From Lentisphaerae bacterium GWF2_57_35 (lineage in GTDB: Bacteria > Verrucomicrobiota > Kiritimatiellia > CAIQIC01 > GWF2-57-35), in NCBI GenBank assembly GCA_001804865.1, contig MHBK01000032.1, forward strand, positions 47,066 through 111,065: a stretch of DNA of 64,000 bases, given 5' to 3'. The notes below the pieces were generated by a model. It was not told the DNA's origin, made no database searches, and was given only the letters and a program-made list of their open reading frames with translations. The position numbers and the translations under genes are program-made. Positions 1-8,469 of this stretch are shown here, piece by piece; position 1 is the first letter of the stretch, and each line of letters starts with the position of its first letter.

Positions 1-1
1 G

Positions 2-916
2 CTCGGCAAAGAGGCCGACATCCGTGTGAGCATCCTGCCCACGGTTCACGGCGAAAAAATCGTCATGCGTATTCTCGATAAGAGCGCCCTGGCGCCCAAC
101 TTATCCGCCTTGGGGCTGGATCAAAAGGCCTACGAGAATCTCAAATATTCGATCGATCAGCCTCATGGCATGATCCTGGTGACCGGCCCGACCGGCAGCG
201 GAAAAACCACAACGCTTTACTCCGCCCTCCAAGAGTTGAATACGACCGACGTCAACATTATCACGGTGGAAGACCCCGTCGAGTATCAGTTGGTGGGCAT
301 CAATCAGGTGCAAGCTCACTCGGAGGTCGGCCTGACCTTTGCCGCGGGCTTGCGCTCAATTCTGCGTCAAGATCCGGATATCGTCATGGTCGGCGAAATC
401 CGCGACGGCGAAACGGCGTCGATCGCCGTACAAGCGGCGCTGACGGGGCACTTGGTTTTGAGCACGCTGCACACCAACGATGCCGCCGGCGCCATCGCCC
501 GCTTGTTGTACATGGGCATCGAAGCCTTCCTGTTGTCCTCTTCGCTGATCATGACCCAGGCCCAACGCCTTTATCGCAAACTTTGCCCCGCGTGCAAAAA
601 GCAGCGCGAATTGCCGTCTGAAATACTGAGGCTGAACAAAATCGATCCCGAGATTTTCAGCGGCGCGACGCTGTACGAAGCACATGGCTGTCCCAAGTGC
701 GGCAACACGGGCTACAAGGGCCGCGGCGCGCTCATGGAAATTCTTATGGTGGGCGATGAGGTTAAAGCCTTGATGTTAAAAGAGGCCAGTTCCGGAGAAA
801 TTCGTGATGTAGCGGTCAAGAACGGGATGTTGACCTTGCGGGATGTCGGATTGCTTCGCGTTCGCGACGGGGTCACCAGCGTGGAAGAAGTCTTGCTTGT
901 AACGAGTGGAGAATAA
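2..916 (+). CDS. pilB: Type IV pilus assembly ATPase PilB, C-terminal part
   Basis: Partial gene cut by the window start; the frame is open from base 2, so the GTG at 26 is internal. It is the C-terminal half of a GspE/PilB secretion ATPase, the cytoplasmic hexameric motor that powers pilus extension. Visible motifs are the Walker [11 protein letters not shown], the Asp box around EDPVEYQ, the Walker B region [16 protein letters not shown], the His box LSTLHTND, and the tetracysteine zinc site CPACKK...CPKCG typical of PilB/GspE and absent from PilT. The stop lies 12 bases before pilC, so the two are probably cotranscribed. GspE of a type II secretion system is the main alternative, but the following pilC, pilS/pilR and pilin genes favour pili. 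Confidence 0.93.
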   Translation, partial: LGKEADIRVSILPTVHGEKIVMRILDKSALAPNLSALGLDQKAYENLKYSIDQPHGMILVTGPTGSGKTTTLYSALQELNTTDVNIITVEDPVEYQLVGINQVQAHSEVGLTFAAGLRSILRQDPDIVMVGEIRDGETASIAVQAALTGHLVLSTLHTNDAAGAIARLLYMGIEAFLLSSSLIMTQAQRLYRKLCPACKKQRELPSEILRLNKIDPEIFSGATLYEAHGCPKCGNTGYKGRGALMEILMVGDEVKALMLKEASSGEIRDVAVKNGMLTLRDVGLLRVRDGVTSVEEVLLVTSGE

Positions 917-928
917 GGAGCTATTTAC

Positions 929-2071
929 ATGGCAGCAACGATCAGCCCTAGTCAAGCCCAAGCCCCTCAAGTCAAAAAGCCGACCGGTTCGGATCCCAAG
1001 TCGCGGAAGAAGAAAAAAGTCCCCGGCGCGCGAAAGATCATTGCCAAGGATTTGCCCTCCTTTACGCGGCAGCTCTCCGCGATGCTGTCCTCCGGGCTTC
1101 CGGTCGTGCAAACACTCGACGCTTTGCAGGAACAGACGCAGAACAAGGTTTTCAAGACCGTCATTACCGGCGTCAGGGCACAGATTGAAGGCGGCGCATC
1201 GTTTTCCGAAGCCTTGGGACAGTATCCTGATATCTTTGACGATCTGTATATCAGCATGCTTAAAGCCGGTGAGGCCGGAGGTCTTTTGGCTGAAACCACC
1301 ACGCGTATCGCCTCCTATCTGGAAGCAACGGCAAGACTGAAGCGCAAGGTCAAAGCCGCGATGATGTATCCGTCCATCGTTATGACGGTTGCCCTTGCTT
1401 TAGCGGCAGCCATGATCATCTGGATTGTGCCGGTGTTTGCCAGTATTTACACCGACTTTGGCTCCAAACTGCCGGCGCCTACTCAGTTCCTGGTCGATGT
1501 GAGCGATGGCGTCCGGCACAACATTGTCTTTGTCATTGTGGGGGTGGTGGCCTTGGGCATTTCTTTCGGCAAATTCAAGAAGACGGAAAAAGGCGCGTAT
1601 ATGATGGACAACATCAAACTCAATTTCCCCGTCTTCGGCGAATTGACGCGTAAAGTAGCCCTCAGTCGGTTCGCGTCCACCTTTGCCCAATTGACTCGAA
1701 GCGGCGTGCCTATTCTTCAAACCATGGAAATCGTGGCCTTCGCCACGGGCAACAAAGTGCTTTCCAAGATCATTCTCGACGCCCGCAGTACTGTCGAGCA
1801 GGGTGAACCGCTTTCCAAAGCGTTGGAAAAGAGCAAAACTTATCCCCGGATGCTGATCCATATGTTATCGGCAGGCGAAAAGACCGGCAAGGTCGACGAA
1901 ATGCTTCAAAAAATCTCGGAGTTCTATGACGACGAAGTCGAGGCCATGCTGGCCGGACTCACATCGTTGATCGAGCCTTTGCTGATGGTGTTTTTGGGCG
2001 TAATCATTGGCGGAATCGTTGTTTGTATGTTTTTGCCGATCTTCAAGATGTCCGAAATTGTCGGAATGTAA
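929..2071 (+). CDS. pilC: Type IV pilus inner-membrane platform protein PilC
   Basis: 380-residue member of the T2SSF/PilC family, the inner-membrane platform on which PilB acts. It has a basic, Lys-rich N-terminus, then two repeated T2SSF domains (about residues 45-165 and 245-370), each beginning with the family pattern F.RQL..ML.SGLP..Q and F...ARSGVP-like FAQLTRSGVP. Three hydrophobic segments are visible, near residues 145-170, 195-215 and at the C-terminus (LLMVFLGVIIGGIVVCMFLP). Length is slightly short of the usual ~400 residues. The ATG is preceded by AAGGAG. It sits 12 bases after pilB and 12 before the sensor gene, so it is one operon. Confidence 0.95.
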   Translation: MAATISPSQAQAPQVKKPTGSDPKSRKKKKVPGARKIIAKDLPSFTRQLSAMLSSGLPVVQTLDALQEQTQNKVFKTVITGVRAQIEGGASFSEALGQYPDIFDDLYISMLKAGEAGGLLAETTTRIASYLEATARLKRKVKAAMMYPSIVMTVALALAAAMIIWIVPVFASIYTDFGSKLPAPTQFLVDVSDGVRHNIVFVIVGVVALGISFGKFKKTEKGAYMMDNIKLNFPVFGELTRKVALSRFASTFAQLTRSGVPILQTMEIVAFATGNKVLSKIILDARSTVEQGEPLSKALEKSKTYPRMLIHMLSAGEKTGKVDEMLQKISEFYDDEVEAMLAGLTSLIEPLLMVFLGVIIGGIVVCMFLPIFKMSEIVGM

Positions 2072-2083
2072 GGTGGGCTCACG

Positions 2084-3361
2084 ATGAGGGAACAGGTCCA
2101 GAAAGGCCAGGAAAAGCCATTGGCTGGGACATGGCTCGCCGCCGTAAGCGTGATGTGCATAAGGCTGGTGCTGATGACCGGCCTTATGGCGGCGCTGGCC
2201 TTCGTTTTGCCTCATGACAACGCTGCTTTTTTTGCCTTGATGGCCATCGCCTACGTGATCAGCATTCCCTATGCGCTCTGGTTGAAGAACCGGGAGCGGA
2301 TCTCGCAACTGATGCCCTTGCAGTTTCTGGTGGATTTGGTGCTGGTGACGGGCGTTGTCTATTTCACCGGCGGCGTGGCGAGCGATCTGGCCCTTTTGTA
2401 TCCCTTGGTGATTCTTTCTGCCGGTATGATCACCACGCCCTTGAGGGCTATTCAGGTTACGGTATTGTGCATTCTTTCCTATGTGACGCTAGTGCTGTTG
2501 ATTCAGCAAGGCGTGCTCATGTCCTATGGCAATCCCATCCGTAGCTACGATTGGATCTCTCTGCTCCGGACGTTGTTGATGAATGTGCTTATCTTTTCCT
2601 GTTTCGGCGCGGCGGGCGTTTATGTCTCCAAGCGCTGCAACTTTGCCGACAAACGGATAGAACGCTTTCGGGAAATGGCGGAGTTGATTTTTCGAAAGGT
2701 GGGGGCCGGGTTGATCCTATTTGACGAAAAAGGCGTCATTCTCATGGCCAATGAGCACGCTTGTAAGAGCCTGGGGCTTACGGATGAGGTTCTGATTGGA
2801 TCGCATTTGAACAATTATATGGCAGCCGATTGGGTTCAGGAATCGGTTCAAGGGGCGGAGGATGTCTCTCAATGCTATTTCAAACGCTCCGATGGGAAAA
2901 CGTTTCCCGTTAGCTTCGAGATTGCCACCGTTTCTTTGCCGGCAGAAGCGATTCCTGGATATGAAGGAAAAGGGAACTTGGAAGCGGTTATCATGGCCTT
3001 TAACGACATTTCTCCGATTTTGGAGATGCAACAACAGGTCAAACATGCTGAACGGGTTCGCGCCGCCAATCAGATGGCGGCTGAAATAGCCCATGAGATC
3101 CGCAATCCGCTGGCCGCCATATCGGGTTCTGTTCAAGTCTTGCAACTCTTGGAGCGCAGGGCTCATCTAGGCGACGAAAAGAGTGCGGAAATTCTGCTTA
3201 AGGAGCGGAACAGCACCTATAATCGAATTGTAGCGGAATCGTCCAGGCTGGATATTGTCATCGAGCGCTTCATCGATTTCACGGAATTTTCCCCCGAAGC
3301 GTTTGCCAAGTTGCAGGAATACCTCGCAGAGACGGATTTCACCAAATCCAACCGGCAATAG
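2084..3361 (+). CDS. PilS-like sensor with PAS and His-box domain but no ATPase domain
   Basis: 425 residues. The first ~190 contain five or six membrane segments, as in PilS-type kinases. A PAS domain follows (about 205-310; GAGLILFDEKGVILMANEH), then a HisKA domain with the phospho-acceptor box AAEIAHEIRNPLAAISG at about 335-350. The protein stops about 75 residues later, so the HATPase_c domain with its N, G1, F and G2 boxes is absent. Only 195 bases separate it from pilR, too few to hold the missing domain in any frame, so this is not a simple frameshift. It cannot autophosphorylate by itself. It may be phosphorylated by another kinase, act as a phosphatase-like partner of PilR, or be degenerate. 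Operon position (pilC-pilS-pilR) fits PilS. Confidence 0.85.
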   Translation: MREQVQKGQEKPLAGTWLAAVSVMCIRLVLMTGLMAALAFVLPHDNAAFFALMAIAYVISIPYALWLKNRERISQLMPLQFLVDLVLVTGVVYFTGGVASDLALLYPLVILSAGMITTPLRAIQVTVLCILSYVTLVLLIQQGVLMSYGNPIRSYDWISLLRTLLMNVLIFSCFGAAGVYVSKRCNFADKRIERFREMAELIFRKVGAGLILFDEKGVILMANEHACKSLGLTDEVLIGSHLNNYMAADWVQESVQGAEDVSQCYFKRSDGKTFPVSFEIATVSLPAEAIPGYEGKGNLEAVIMAFNDISPILEMQQQVKHAERVRAANQMAAEIAHEIRNPLAAISGSVQVLQLLERRAHLGDEKSAEILLKERNSTYNRIVAESSRLDIVIERFIDFTEFSPEAFAKLQEYLAETDFTKSNRQ

Positions 3362-3556
3362 TCTCAGCAAAACACTGCCGTTGGTCTTCTATAACAAGCT
3401 GATGATCAGTGCCTATGCGGCATTTCTTGAAGTGGATACGAAAAACATTTCGATACTATTTGAAAAAATGAGAATATTATATTAACTTTTCGATGTGGAT
3501 TGTCTATTTATTGATTCTCGCGGGTCTGATGCTTCAAAAAAACGGGGTTGTTACAC

Positions 3557-4936
3557 ATGTCTCGTATACTTTTGGTTGATGATGAGCCCAGCATTCTTAG
3601 TGTTCTAAGCACGCTTCTTCGCGCGGAAAGTCACGATGTCGTTCCGGTTCTCGGTGGTGAGAAAGCCCAGGACGTCATCCGCAACGAAACCTTCGATCTG
3701 ATGATTTCCGATATTCGCATGAGTCCCGTTGACGGAATGCAATTGCTCAAATTTGCCCGCAAAGAAAAACCCGGCATGGCGGTTATTATGATCACCGCCT
3801 ACGGTTCGGTTGAGACAGCCGTCGAGGCCATGAAAGAAGGGGCTTTCGATTACGTTACCAAGCCATTCAAAGTGGATGAGTTGCTGATTACCGTGCAAAG
3901 AGCTTTGGAGTATCACAGCGCCTTGGCGGAAAACGTGGATCTCAAAGCCCAATTGGAAGCCAAGTATCGTTTCGAAAATATTGTTGCGGAAAGTCCCGCC
4001 ATGCGGCAGGTCTGCGAGATGATCGAGCGCGTAGGCCCGACGGATACAACCGTTTTGATTCTGGGCGAAAGTGGAACCGGCAAGGAATTGGTGGCCAAGG
4101 CCATTCATGCTCACAGCCGACGCAAGAACAAGCGTTTTCTTCCCATCAACTGCGCCGCCATGCCCGAACCGTTGCTGGAATCCGAGATGTTCGGCCATGT
4201 CAAAGGCGCTTTCACAGGCGCCGCTACCAACAAAGAGGGGCTCTTTGAAGCCGCAGGTGGTGGGACGATATTCATGGATGAAGTCGGCAGCATGCCCATG
4301 AGCATTCAAAGCAAACTCTTGCGAGTGCTTCAAGAGCGCGAAATTCGCAAGGTAGGCGGGACCGAAACCGTAGCCGTCGATGTCCGGGTTCTGGCGGCTA
4401 CCAATGACCGGTTGGAGCGCCTTATTGAGGAAGGCCGGTTCCGTGAAGATTTGTATTATCGTCTCAGCGTGATTCCCATCGAAATCAAACCCTTGCGAGA
4501 GCGCCCTGAAGATATCCTGCCGCTTGTTTCCCACTTTATGCGTCAGGAGCTGGGTCCCGGCAAGGAATTGCTGACCATTGATCCGGAAGCCCAATTGGTG
4601 CTTGAGCAATATCCTTGGCCTGGAAACGTCCGGGAGCTGGATAATGCCATTCGCCACGCCATGACCTTTACCAAGACTGGCATCATCTCCAAGGACGTTC
4701 TGCCGGCTAAAATCGTCAGCTCAGTCGATACAGGCAGCTTTACGGGCGCTATAGGGGGCGGTATCCGTGCTGAGATCTATCGAGGGAAGTCTTTGAAAGC
4801 ATTCCTACGCGCAAAAGAGAAGGAATACCTCTCTCAAGTGCTTCAGCATGTCGACGGCGATAAGGAAAAAGCCGCCAAGGCCCTGCGTATCAGCTTGGCT
4901 ACCCTTTACCGCAAGCTGCCTGACCCAAAAGAGTAG
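3557..4936 (+). CDS. pilR: Sigma-54-dependent response regulator PilR
   Basis: 459-residue NtrC-class activator. Residues 1-120 form a receiver domain with the acidic pocket DDE, the phospho-acceptor Asp in LMISDIRM and Lys in YVTKPF. The AAA+ domain follows with Walker A GESGTGKE, the sigma-54 contact loop GAFTGA, Walker [12 protein letters not shown] and arginine finger region. The last ~50 residues form a Fis-type helix-turn-helix ([18 protein letters not shown]). I chose the ATG at 3557 because [12 protein letters not shown] is the normal N-terminus; an in-frame TTG nine bases upstream is possible. Two sigma-54 promoters just downstream, in front of pilin genes, are its likely targets. 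Confidence 0.95.
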   Translation: MSRILLVDDEPSILSVLSTLLRAESHDVVPVLGGEKAQDVIRNETFDLMISDIRMSPVDGMQLLKFARKEKPGMAVIMITAYGSVETAVEAMKEGAFDYVTKPFKVDELLITVQRALEYHSALAENVDLKAQLEAKYRFENIVAESPAMRQVCEMIERVGPTDTTVLILGESGTGKELVAKAIHAHSRRKNKRFLPINCAAMPEPLLESEMFGHVKGAFTGAATNKEGLFEAAGGGTIFMDEVGSMPMSIQSKLLRVLQEREIRKVGGTETVAVDVRVLAATNDRLERLIEEGRFREDLYYRLSVIPIEIKPLRERPEDILPLVSHFMRQELGPGKELLTIDPEAQLVLEQYPWPGNVRELDNAIRHAMTFTKTGIISKDVLPAKIVSSVDTGSFTGAIGGGIRAEIYRGKSLKAFLRAKEKEYLSQVLQHVDGDKEKAAKALRISLATLYRKLPDPKE

Positions 4937-5295
4937 ATTTGTAGCTCGGGCTGTGCCTATCGACTAAATCCCTTGCGACTCACGGCTCAGGAATAACTGC
5001 GATCCTCTAATTCCAGGCTATAACGTGACGAGAGCTTCTTCCCTGCAAAATAAAGGAATAATAGGGGAGAAATACCAATCAACGTTACTTACCTTAGTCT
5101 GCAACCGATAACAACGTGTGAACAGCATCGAAATCGCAAAATCTAAAAAGTGAATCATTATACCGATCATATATGCAAATTTGCAATTGTGCGTATCGTT
5201 CTGCTTTTTGTCTTGTATTCAAAATATTAGCCGCTATTAATGATTTCCTAAGCAATGGGATGTTCTACAGGGCAGAGTCCGCAGTATTTGTAAAG
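4937..5295. other. Non-coding leader region upstream of the first pilin
   Basis: About 360 AT-richer bases with no plausible gene. It contains the perfect 12 bp palindrome TGCAAATTTGCA at 5174-5185, about 110 bases upstream of the sigma-54 promoter. That is a suitable distance for an enhancer site bound by PilR, but only one copy was seen and the assignment is a guess. Confidence 0.4.
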
Positions 5296-5312
5296 TTGGC
5301 ACGTTGCCTGCT
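5296..5312 (+). promoter_or_regulatory. Sigma-54 (-24/-12) promoter of first pilin gene
   Basis: TTGGCACGTTGCCTGCT matches the sigma-54 consensus, with GG and GC separated by exactly ten bases. It lies about 60 bases before the pilin start codon and is followed by CTATATAA. PilR, encoded immediately upstream, is a sigma-54 activator with an intact GAFTGA loop, so the pairing is coherent. The second pilin has a matching element. Confidence 0.88.
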
Positions 5313-5373
5313 ATATAAATCTGGCGGTTCGGAGGTGGGCTATCGCAGCCTAAACAAACGAAAGGAGAATGCG

Positions 5374-5727
5374 ATGAGAAAGAATAGTAAAGCTGGTTTC
5401 ACCCTGGTGGAAATTATGATCGTGGTGGCGATTATCGGTCTGTTGGCCGCCATAGCGATTCCGTCGTTCCTGCGAGCGCGGCAGAGTACGCAAACCAATA
5501 CTTGTATTAATAATCTTCGGTTGGTCGACGCCGGCAAAGATCAATGGGCTTTGGAAAATAATGCAACGACCGGCGATCCGACGGCCGTAGCTGATATTGC
5601 TCCTTATATTAAGAATGGGTATCCGACATGCCCGTTGGGACAACAGCCTACTCCTAATGCGGTCGGCACCGATCCGACATGCCCGGATGCTACGGCGGTT
5701 GGTGGAACGCATCCTGCGATCCTGTAG
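5374..5727 (+). CDS. pilA: Type IV major pilin, PilA-like (first copy)
   Basis: 117-residue prepilin. The leader MRKNSKAG is cut before Phe, giving the N-methylated FTLVEIMIVVAIIGLLAAIA helix with Glu at position +5. The globular part is short and carries Cys residues (NTCINNLR, PTCPLGQ, PTCPDA) and the C-terminal GGTHPAIL. The frame is open much further upstream, but the ATG at 5374 is preceded by AAAGGAG, and the type III signal begins there. It is preceded by a sigma-54 promoter and followed by a strong terminator, so it is a monocistronic transcript. A paralogue follows at 5951. Which of the two is the major subunit cannot be told from sequence. Confidence 0.93.
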   Translation: MRKNSKAGFTLVEIMIVVAIIGLLAAIAIPSFLRARQSTQTNTCINNLRLVDAGKDQWALENNATTGDPTAVADIAPYIKNGYPTCPLGQQPTPNAVGTDPTCPDATAVGGTHPAIL

Positions 5728-5757
5728 CTCTAGACTTGCATGTAGTTAATGCATGAA

Positions 5758-5791
5758 TGGCCCCGCTGAAAAGCGGGGCCATTTTTTTTAT
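5758..5791 (+). terminator. Rho-independent terminator after first pilin
   Basis: The stem ATGGCCCCGCT / AGCGGGGCCAT with a short GAAA loop is followed by eight T. It lies about 30 bases after the pilin stop codon and separates the two pilin transcripts. Confidence 0.93.
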
Positions 5792-5875
5792 CTTCGATGT
5801 CGGTCTCCTTCATAAGGGTCGAAGTCTGGGCTGGTCCATAAACCATGCTTGTTCTTGTTGACGCTTGAATCCCGA

Positions 5876-5892
5876 TTGGTACGGCCTGTGCT
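5876..5892 (+). promoter_or_regulatory. Sigma-54 promoter of second pilin gene
   Basis: TTGGTACGGCCTGTGCT keeps the GG-N10-GC spacing of sigma-54 promoters and, like the first pilin promoter, is followed by ATATAA. The -24 box is TTGGTAC rather than TTGGCAC, so it may be weaker. It lies about 60 bases before the ATG at 5951. Confidence 0.83.
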
Positions 5893-5950
5893 ATATAAGG
5901 AACGAGCCTGTTATTTTCATCGAGAGATGAAAAATCAAGGAGACGTTGAA

Positions 5951-6304
5951 ATGAAAATACAATCGAAACATGGATTCACATTAGTAGAGATCATGATTGT
6001 TGTGGCGATCATTGGTCTTTTGGCAGCCATCGCGCTTCCGTCGTTTATGAGGTCTAGGCAGAGTACGCAGACCAATACATGCTTGAATAATCTTCGTTTA
6101 ATTTCCTGGGCCAAAGACCAGTTGGCTTTGGAAACGGGTCTTCCGTTTGGGCAGGCCGTTGTAAATGCTCAGCTTGCGCCCTATCTGAAGAAAGGCATCC
6201 CAACTTGCCCGATCGGCGCCGTTGTTTACGATCTTCGAACGATTGGCGAGAATCCTTTGTGTCCTAACGCTCCCATGGGCGGCATTCATCTGGCGATATT
6301 ATAA
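5951..6304 (+). CDS. Type IV pilin paralogue (second copy)
   Basis: 117 residues, the same length as the first pilin and plainly paralogous along its whole length. The leader MKIQSKHG is cut before FTLVEIMIVVAIIGLLAAIA. The conserved NTCLNNLRLISWAKDQLALE, PTCPIGA, PLCPNA and final GGIHLAIL match the first copy segment by segment, while the middle differs more. The ATG at 5951 follows AAGGAGA; the longer frame upstream runs through the promoter. It has its own sigma-54 promoter. It could be an alternative major pilin or a minor pilin. No clear terminator was seen after it. Confidence 0.92.
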   Translation: MKIQSKHGFTLVEIMIVVAIIGLLAAIALPSFMRSRQSTQTNTCLNNLRLISWAKDQLALETGLPFGQAVVNAQLAPYLKKGIPTCPIGAVVYDLRTIGENPLCPNAPMGGIHLAIL

Positions 6305-6354
6305 GCGAACGACATCCGCGATAACCGTCTCACAAGAGCTTCCAATCTGACCCA

Positions 6355-7596
6355 TTAAGGCTTGTAGTAGATGTCGCGACAAAAGGAAACAATGGTTTGA
6401 CGGCGGCGGGAGATGGGCGCGGTGACCTTGATGGTGCGGAGGGTCGCGCCGGACCAGCTTTTGAAAACCACGTCGAATTTCTTCAAGTCGGGAGGGCAGG
6501 GGATGCGGGCGACCTGAAGCCAGCGGGGCATGGTTTCCCAGCGGCGCGTATCGGGGCGTTCCATGAGGCCAATCAAGACTAAGCGAGTTAGTGCTCCTAA
6601 TGCGCCGTTGGAATTATGCTCCACGGCTTGGGCAAGGCCTTCCTTCAGGGCAATACGGGATGCTGTTTTAATGGCTTTCATGGCGGCATCGATTTGTTGG
6701 GTACGCAAAGCGAGGTTTCCCGTGTCGGCCAGCGCATAGCTTCGTCCGACCGTCTTCCCGTTGATGACGATTTCGGCGTATTCCGGCGTACCCAGGGAAA
6801 GATAACCGTTCAGAAGTTCTTCGCCGGAGGGGGATCGACCGCTGAGAACAAAGCAAACCAGCTCGTGCGACCAATTTTCGTCGGTCGAATACAAAGTCGA
6901 CAGGTTGTTGGTTGTTGTCAGCAATTGATTGGTATTGACCCTTGTTTGAAGGCGTCCGGTATTTTCGTCGATTTGAACCAAGCCTGAAATTTCGGAGGCC
7001 TTTCGATATTGCATGGAGGCATTGGAGGGATCGTCGATCATTTCAAAAGCAAAGCCTGCTACGTATCGCGCGAAGGCATCGTCCGGATATTTTCCCAGAA
7101 CGCCGGGGTCGAGGGTTTTGAGGATGCGCCGAGCTTCCACCGCCGCGCTATCCCAATCGGCCAGGGCAAAATGGTCGAGCGCGGCAAACGAATGCAGAGC
7201 CGTCCGCTCGAAAGGCATGCCCCGGAAGTTTTGGACGGTATCGTTAACGACCATGCTGGCGCCGCCCTTGGAAACGCTGTAGGTCTCGAGTTGATCGAGC
7301 AGATCGGAGGCGGCAATGAAGTCCTTCGCGCTTTTATCGTATTGCCCCATCGCCTGGCGAACGGTACCGCGCTCCATGAAGAAAAGCACCCGATCGCGTT
7401 CGGAAACCTTGGTCTCGTCTCCGAGTGCTTGTTCGGATTGCTGGAAATGTCCGCTGAAAAAATCGTAACGAGCCGTTTCGATGACCGGGGTCGCGCAGCC
7501 GAAAAAGCCGGGGAGCGCAAAGCCCAACAGGAAGCAAAGGGCCAGGCTTTTCCACAATTTTTGAGCCGGTGAAGGTTGTTGTCGAACCAAATTCAT
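6355..7596 (-). CDS. COG3014-like lipoprotein with TPR-like helices
   Basis: 413 residues, begun at the ATG at 7596 because GGAG lies eight bases before it; the frame extends 20 codons further. A signal peptide ends in a lipobox (LPGFFGCATP), so it is predicted to be a lipoprotein. The start of the mature part (ARYDFFSGHFQQSEQAL) and the following pairs of helices resemble the tetratricopeptide-like COG3014 family, whose function is unsettled. The gene lies 102 bases downstream of lpoB on the same strand; I recall COG3014 genes accompanying lpoB in other genomes, which would suggest a role in outer-membrane-linked cell-wall synthesis. The family assignment is from recall and is moderate. Confidence 0.75.
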   Translation of the reverse strand: MNLVRQQPSPAQKLWKSLALCFLLGFALPGFFGCATPVIETARYDFFSGHFQQSEQALGDETKVSERDRVLFFMERGTVRQAMGQYDKSAKDFIAASDLLDQLETYSVSKGGASMVVNDTVQNFRGMPFERTALHSFAALDHFALADWDSAAVEARRILKTLDPGVLGKYPDDAFARYVAGFAFEMIDDPSNASMQYRKASEISGLVQIDENTGRLQTRVNTNQLLTTTNNLSTLYSTDENWSHELVCFVLSGRSPSGEELLNGYLSLGTPEYAEIVINGKTVGRSYALADTGNLALRTQQIDAAMKAIKTASRIALKEGLAQAVEHNSNGALGALTRLVLIGLMERPDTRRWETMPRWLQVARIPCPPDLKKFDVVFKSWSGATLRTIKVTAPISRRRQTIVSFCRDIYYKP

Positions 7597-7698
7597 AGCC
7601 GCAGAACTCCGGGGCAGGGAGTGCCGATTCCGAGAGTAACCCACGAAATAGGACACTCCACTGCGGTTTCGCTAACGGCCACCGGTGGCCTCTTCGAC

Positions 7699-8328
7699 TT
7701 ACCAACCGATCAAAGGCTGGCTTTCCTGGCGCGCAAATTCCTCTTCGGTGGTCCACGCAAGAAGACCGGACTCAAGATCCGTAACTTCGATGGTTAGTTT
7801 ATAATACTTAAGGACTTGCTTTGACACTCGCACCTGCCGGCCGGATTTGGTTTCCATTTCCACCAGCGAGCCGCTGACCATGAATTTGGCGCCGAGCTGT
7901 CGGCCGACGGAAACCTGGGTTTCCGGTGTGGCGTTGGCCGCTTGGTAGCCTTGTTCCTTGAGCAGATCTTCGCGGCGTGCTTCATTGATGAATTGGGCCT
8001 TGCCGGTTCTGAAGAGGAGGGTTCTCATTTGATCCGTCAGATTCTTTGTATCGACATACGCTGAAGTGCGGTTTTGAACCCCGGCAATCATCATGATCGG
8101 TGGGGTTGCCTGGTCGTTCAGGAATGGGCTGGAGACCATTTCGTTGACCACTTTTTGCGTTATGTTCCGCATGTCAGAGTAGTTGTAATCGGCGCGCTCA
8201 ACGGGACTTTTTCCGCTGGTCACATCGACGTCGCTCGTGGAGCCTCGAAACGCTGCGCAACCATTCAAAAGGACGATTGAAACACCCAGCATACCCACAC
8301 CAGCAACCCGAATAAATTGTCTGCTCAT
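7699..8328 (-). CDS. lpoB: LpoB-like penicillin-binding protein activator lipoprotein
   Basis: 209 residues. The signal peptide ends in the lipobox LLNGC, placing it in the outer or inner membrane facing the periplasm. The rest matches the LpoB/COG3417 fold: a tether, then alpha/beta sequence such as PPIMMIAGVQNRTSAYVDT, FINEARREDLLKEQGYQ and GAKFMVSGSLVEM. LpoB in enterobacteria stimulates the class A penicillin-binding protein PBP1b. GGAG precedes the ATG at a good distance. It is followed by the COG3014-like lipoprotein gene. No penicillin-binding protein gene is in the window. Confidence 0.85.
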   Translation of the reverse strand: MSRQFIRVAGVGMLGVSIVLLNGCAAFRGSTSDVDVTSGKSPVERADYNYSDMRNITQKVVNEMVSSPFLNDQATPPIMMIAGVQNRTSAYVDTKNLTDQMRTLLFRTGKAQFINEARREDLLKEQGYQAANATPETQVSVGRQLGAKFMVSGSLVEMETKSGRQVRVSKQVLKYYKLTIEVTDLESGLLAWTTEEEFARQESQPLIGW

Positions 8329-8469
8329 AACCGATTTCTCCTTTCAACCTGAGAATGCAAAGATCAATACTCGTTTCTCTACATTTTTTCAAGAACCAAG
8401 CCGGTTCCTTGGGCAATAGGACGTTCGTAGGGCTGGTTTATTCATTGCAAATGCACGTCTTCGGATGTT

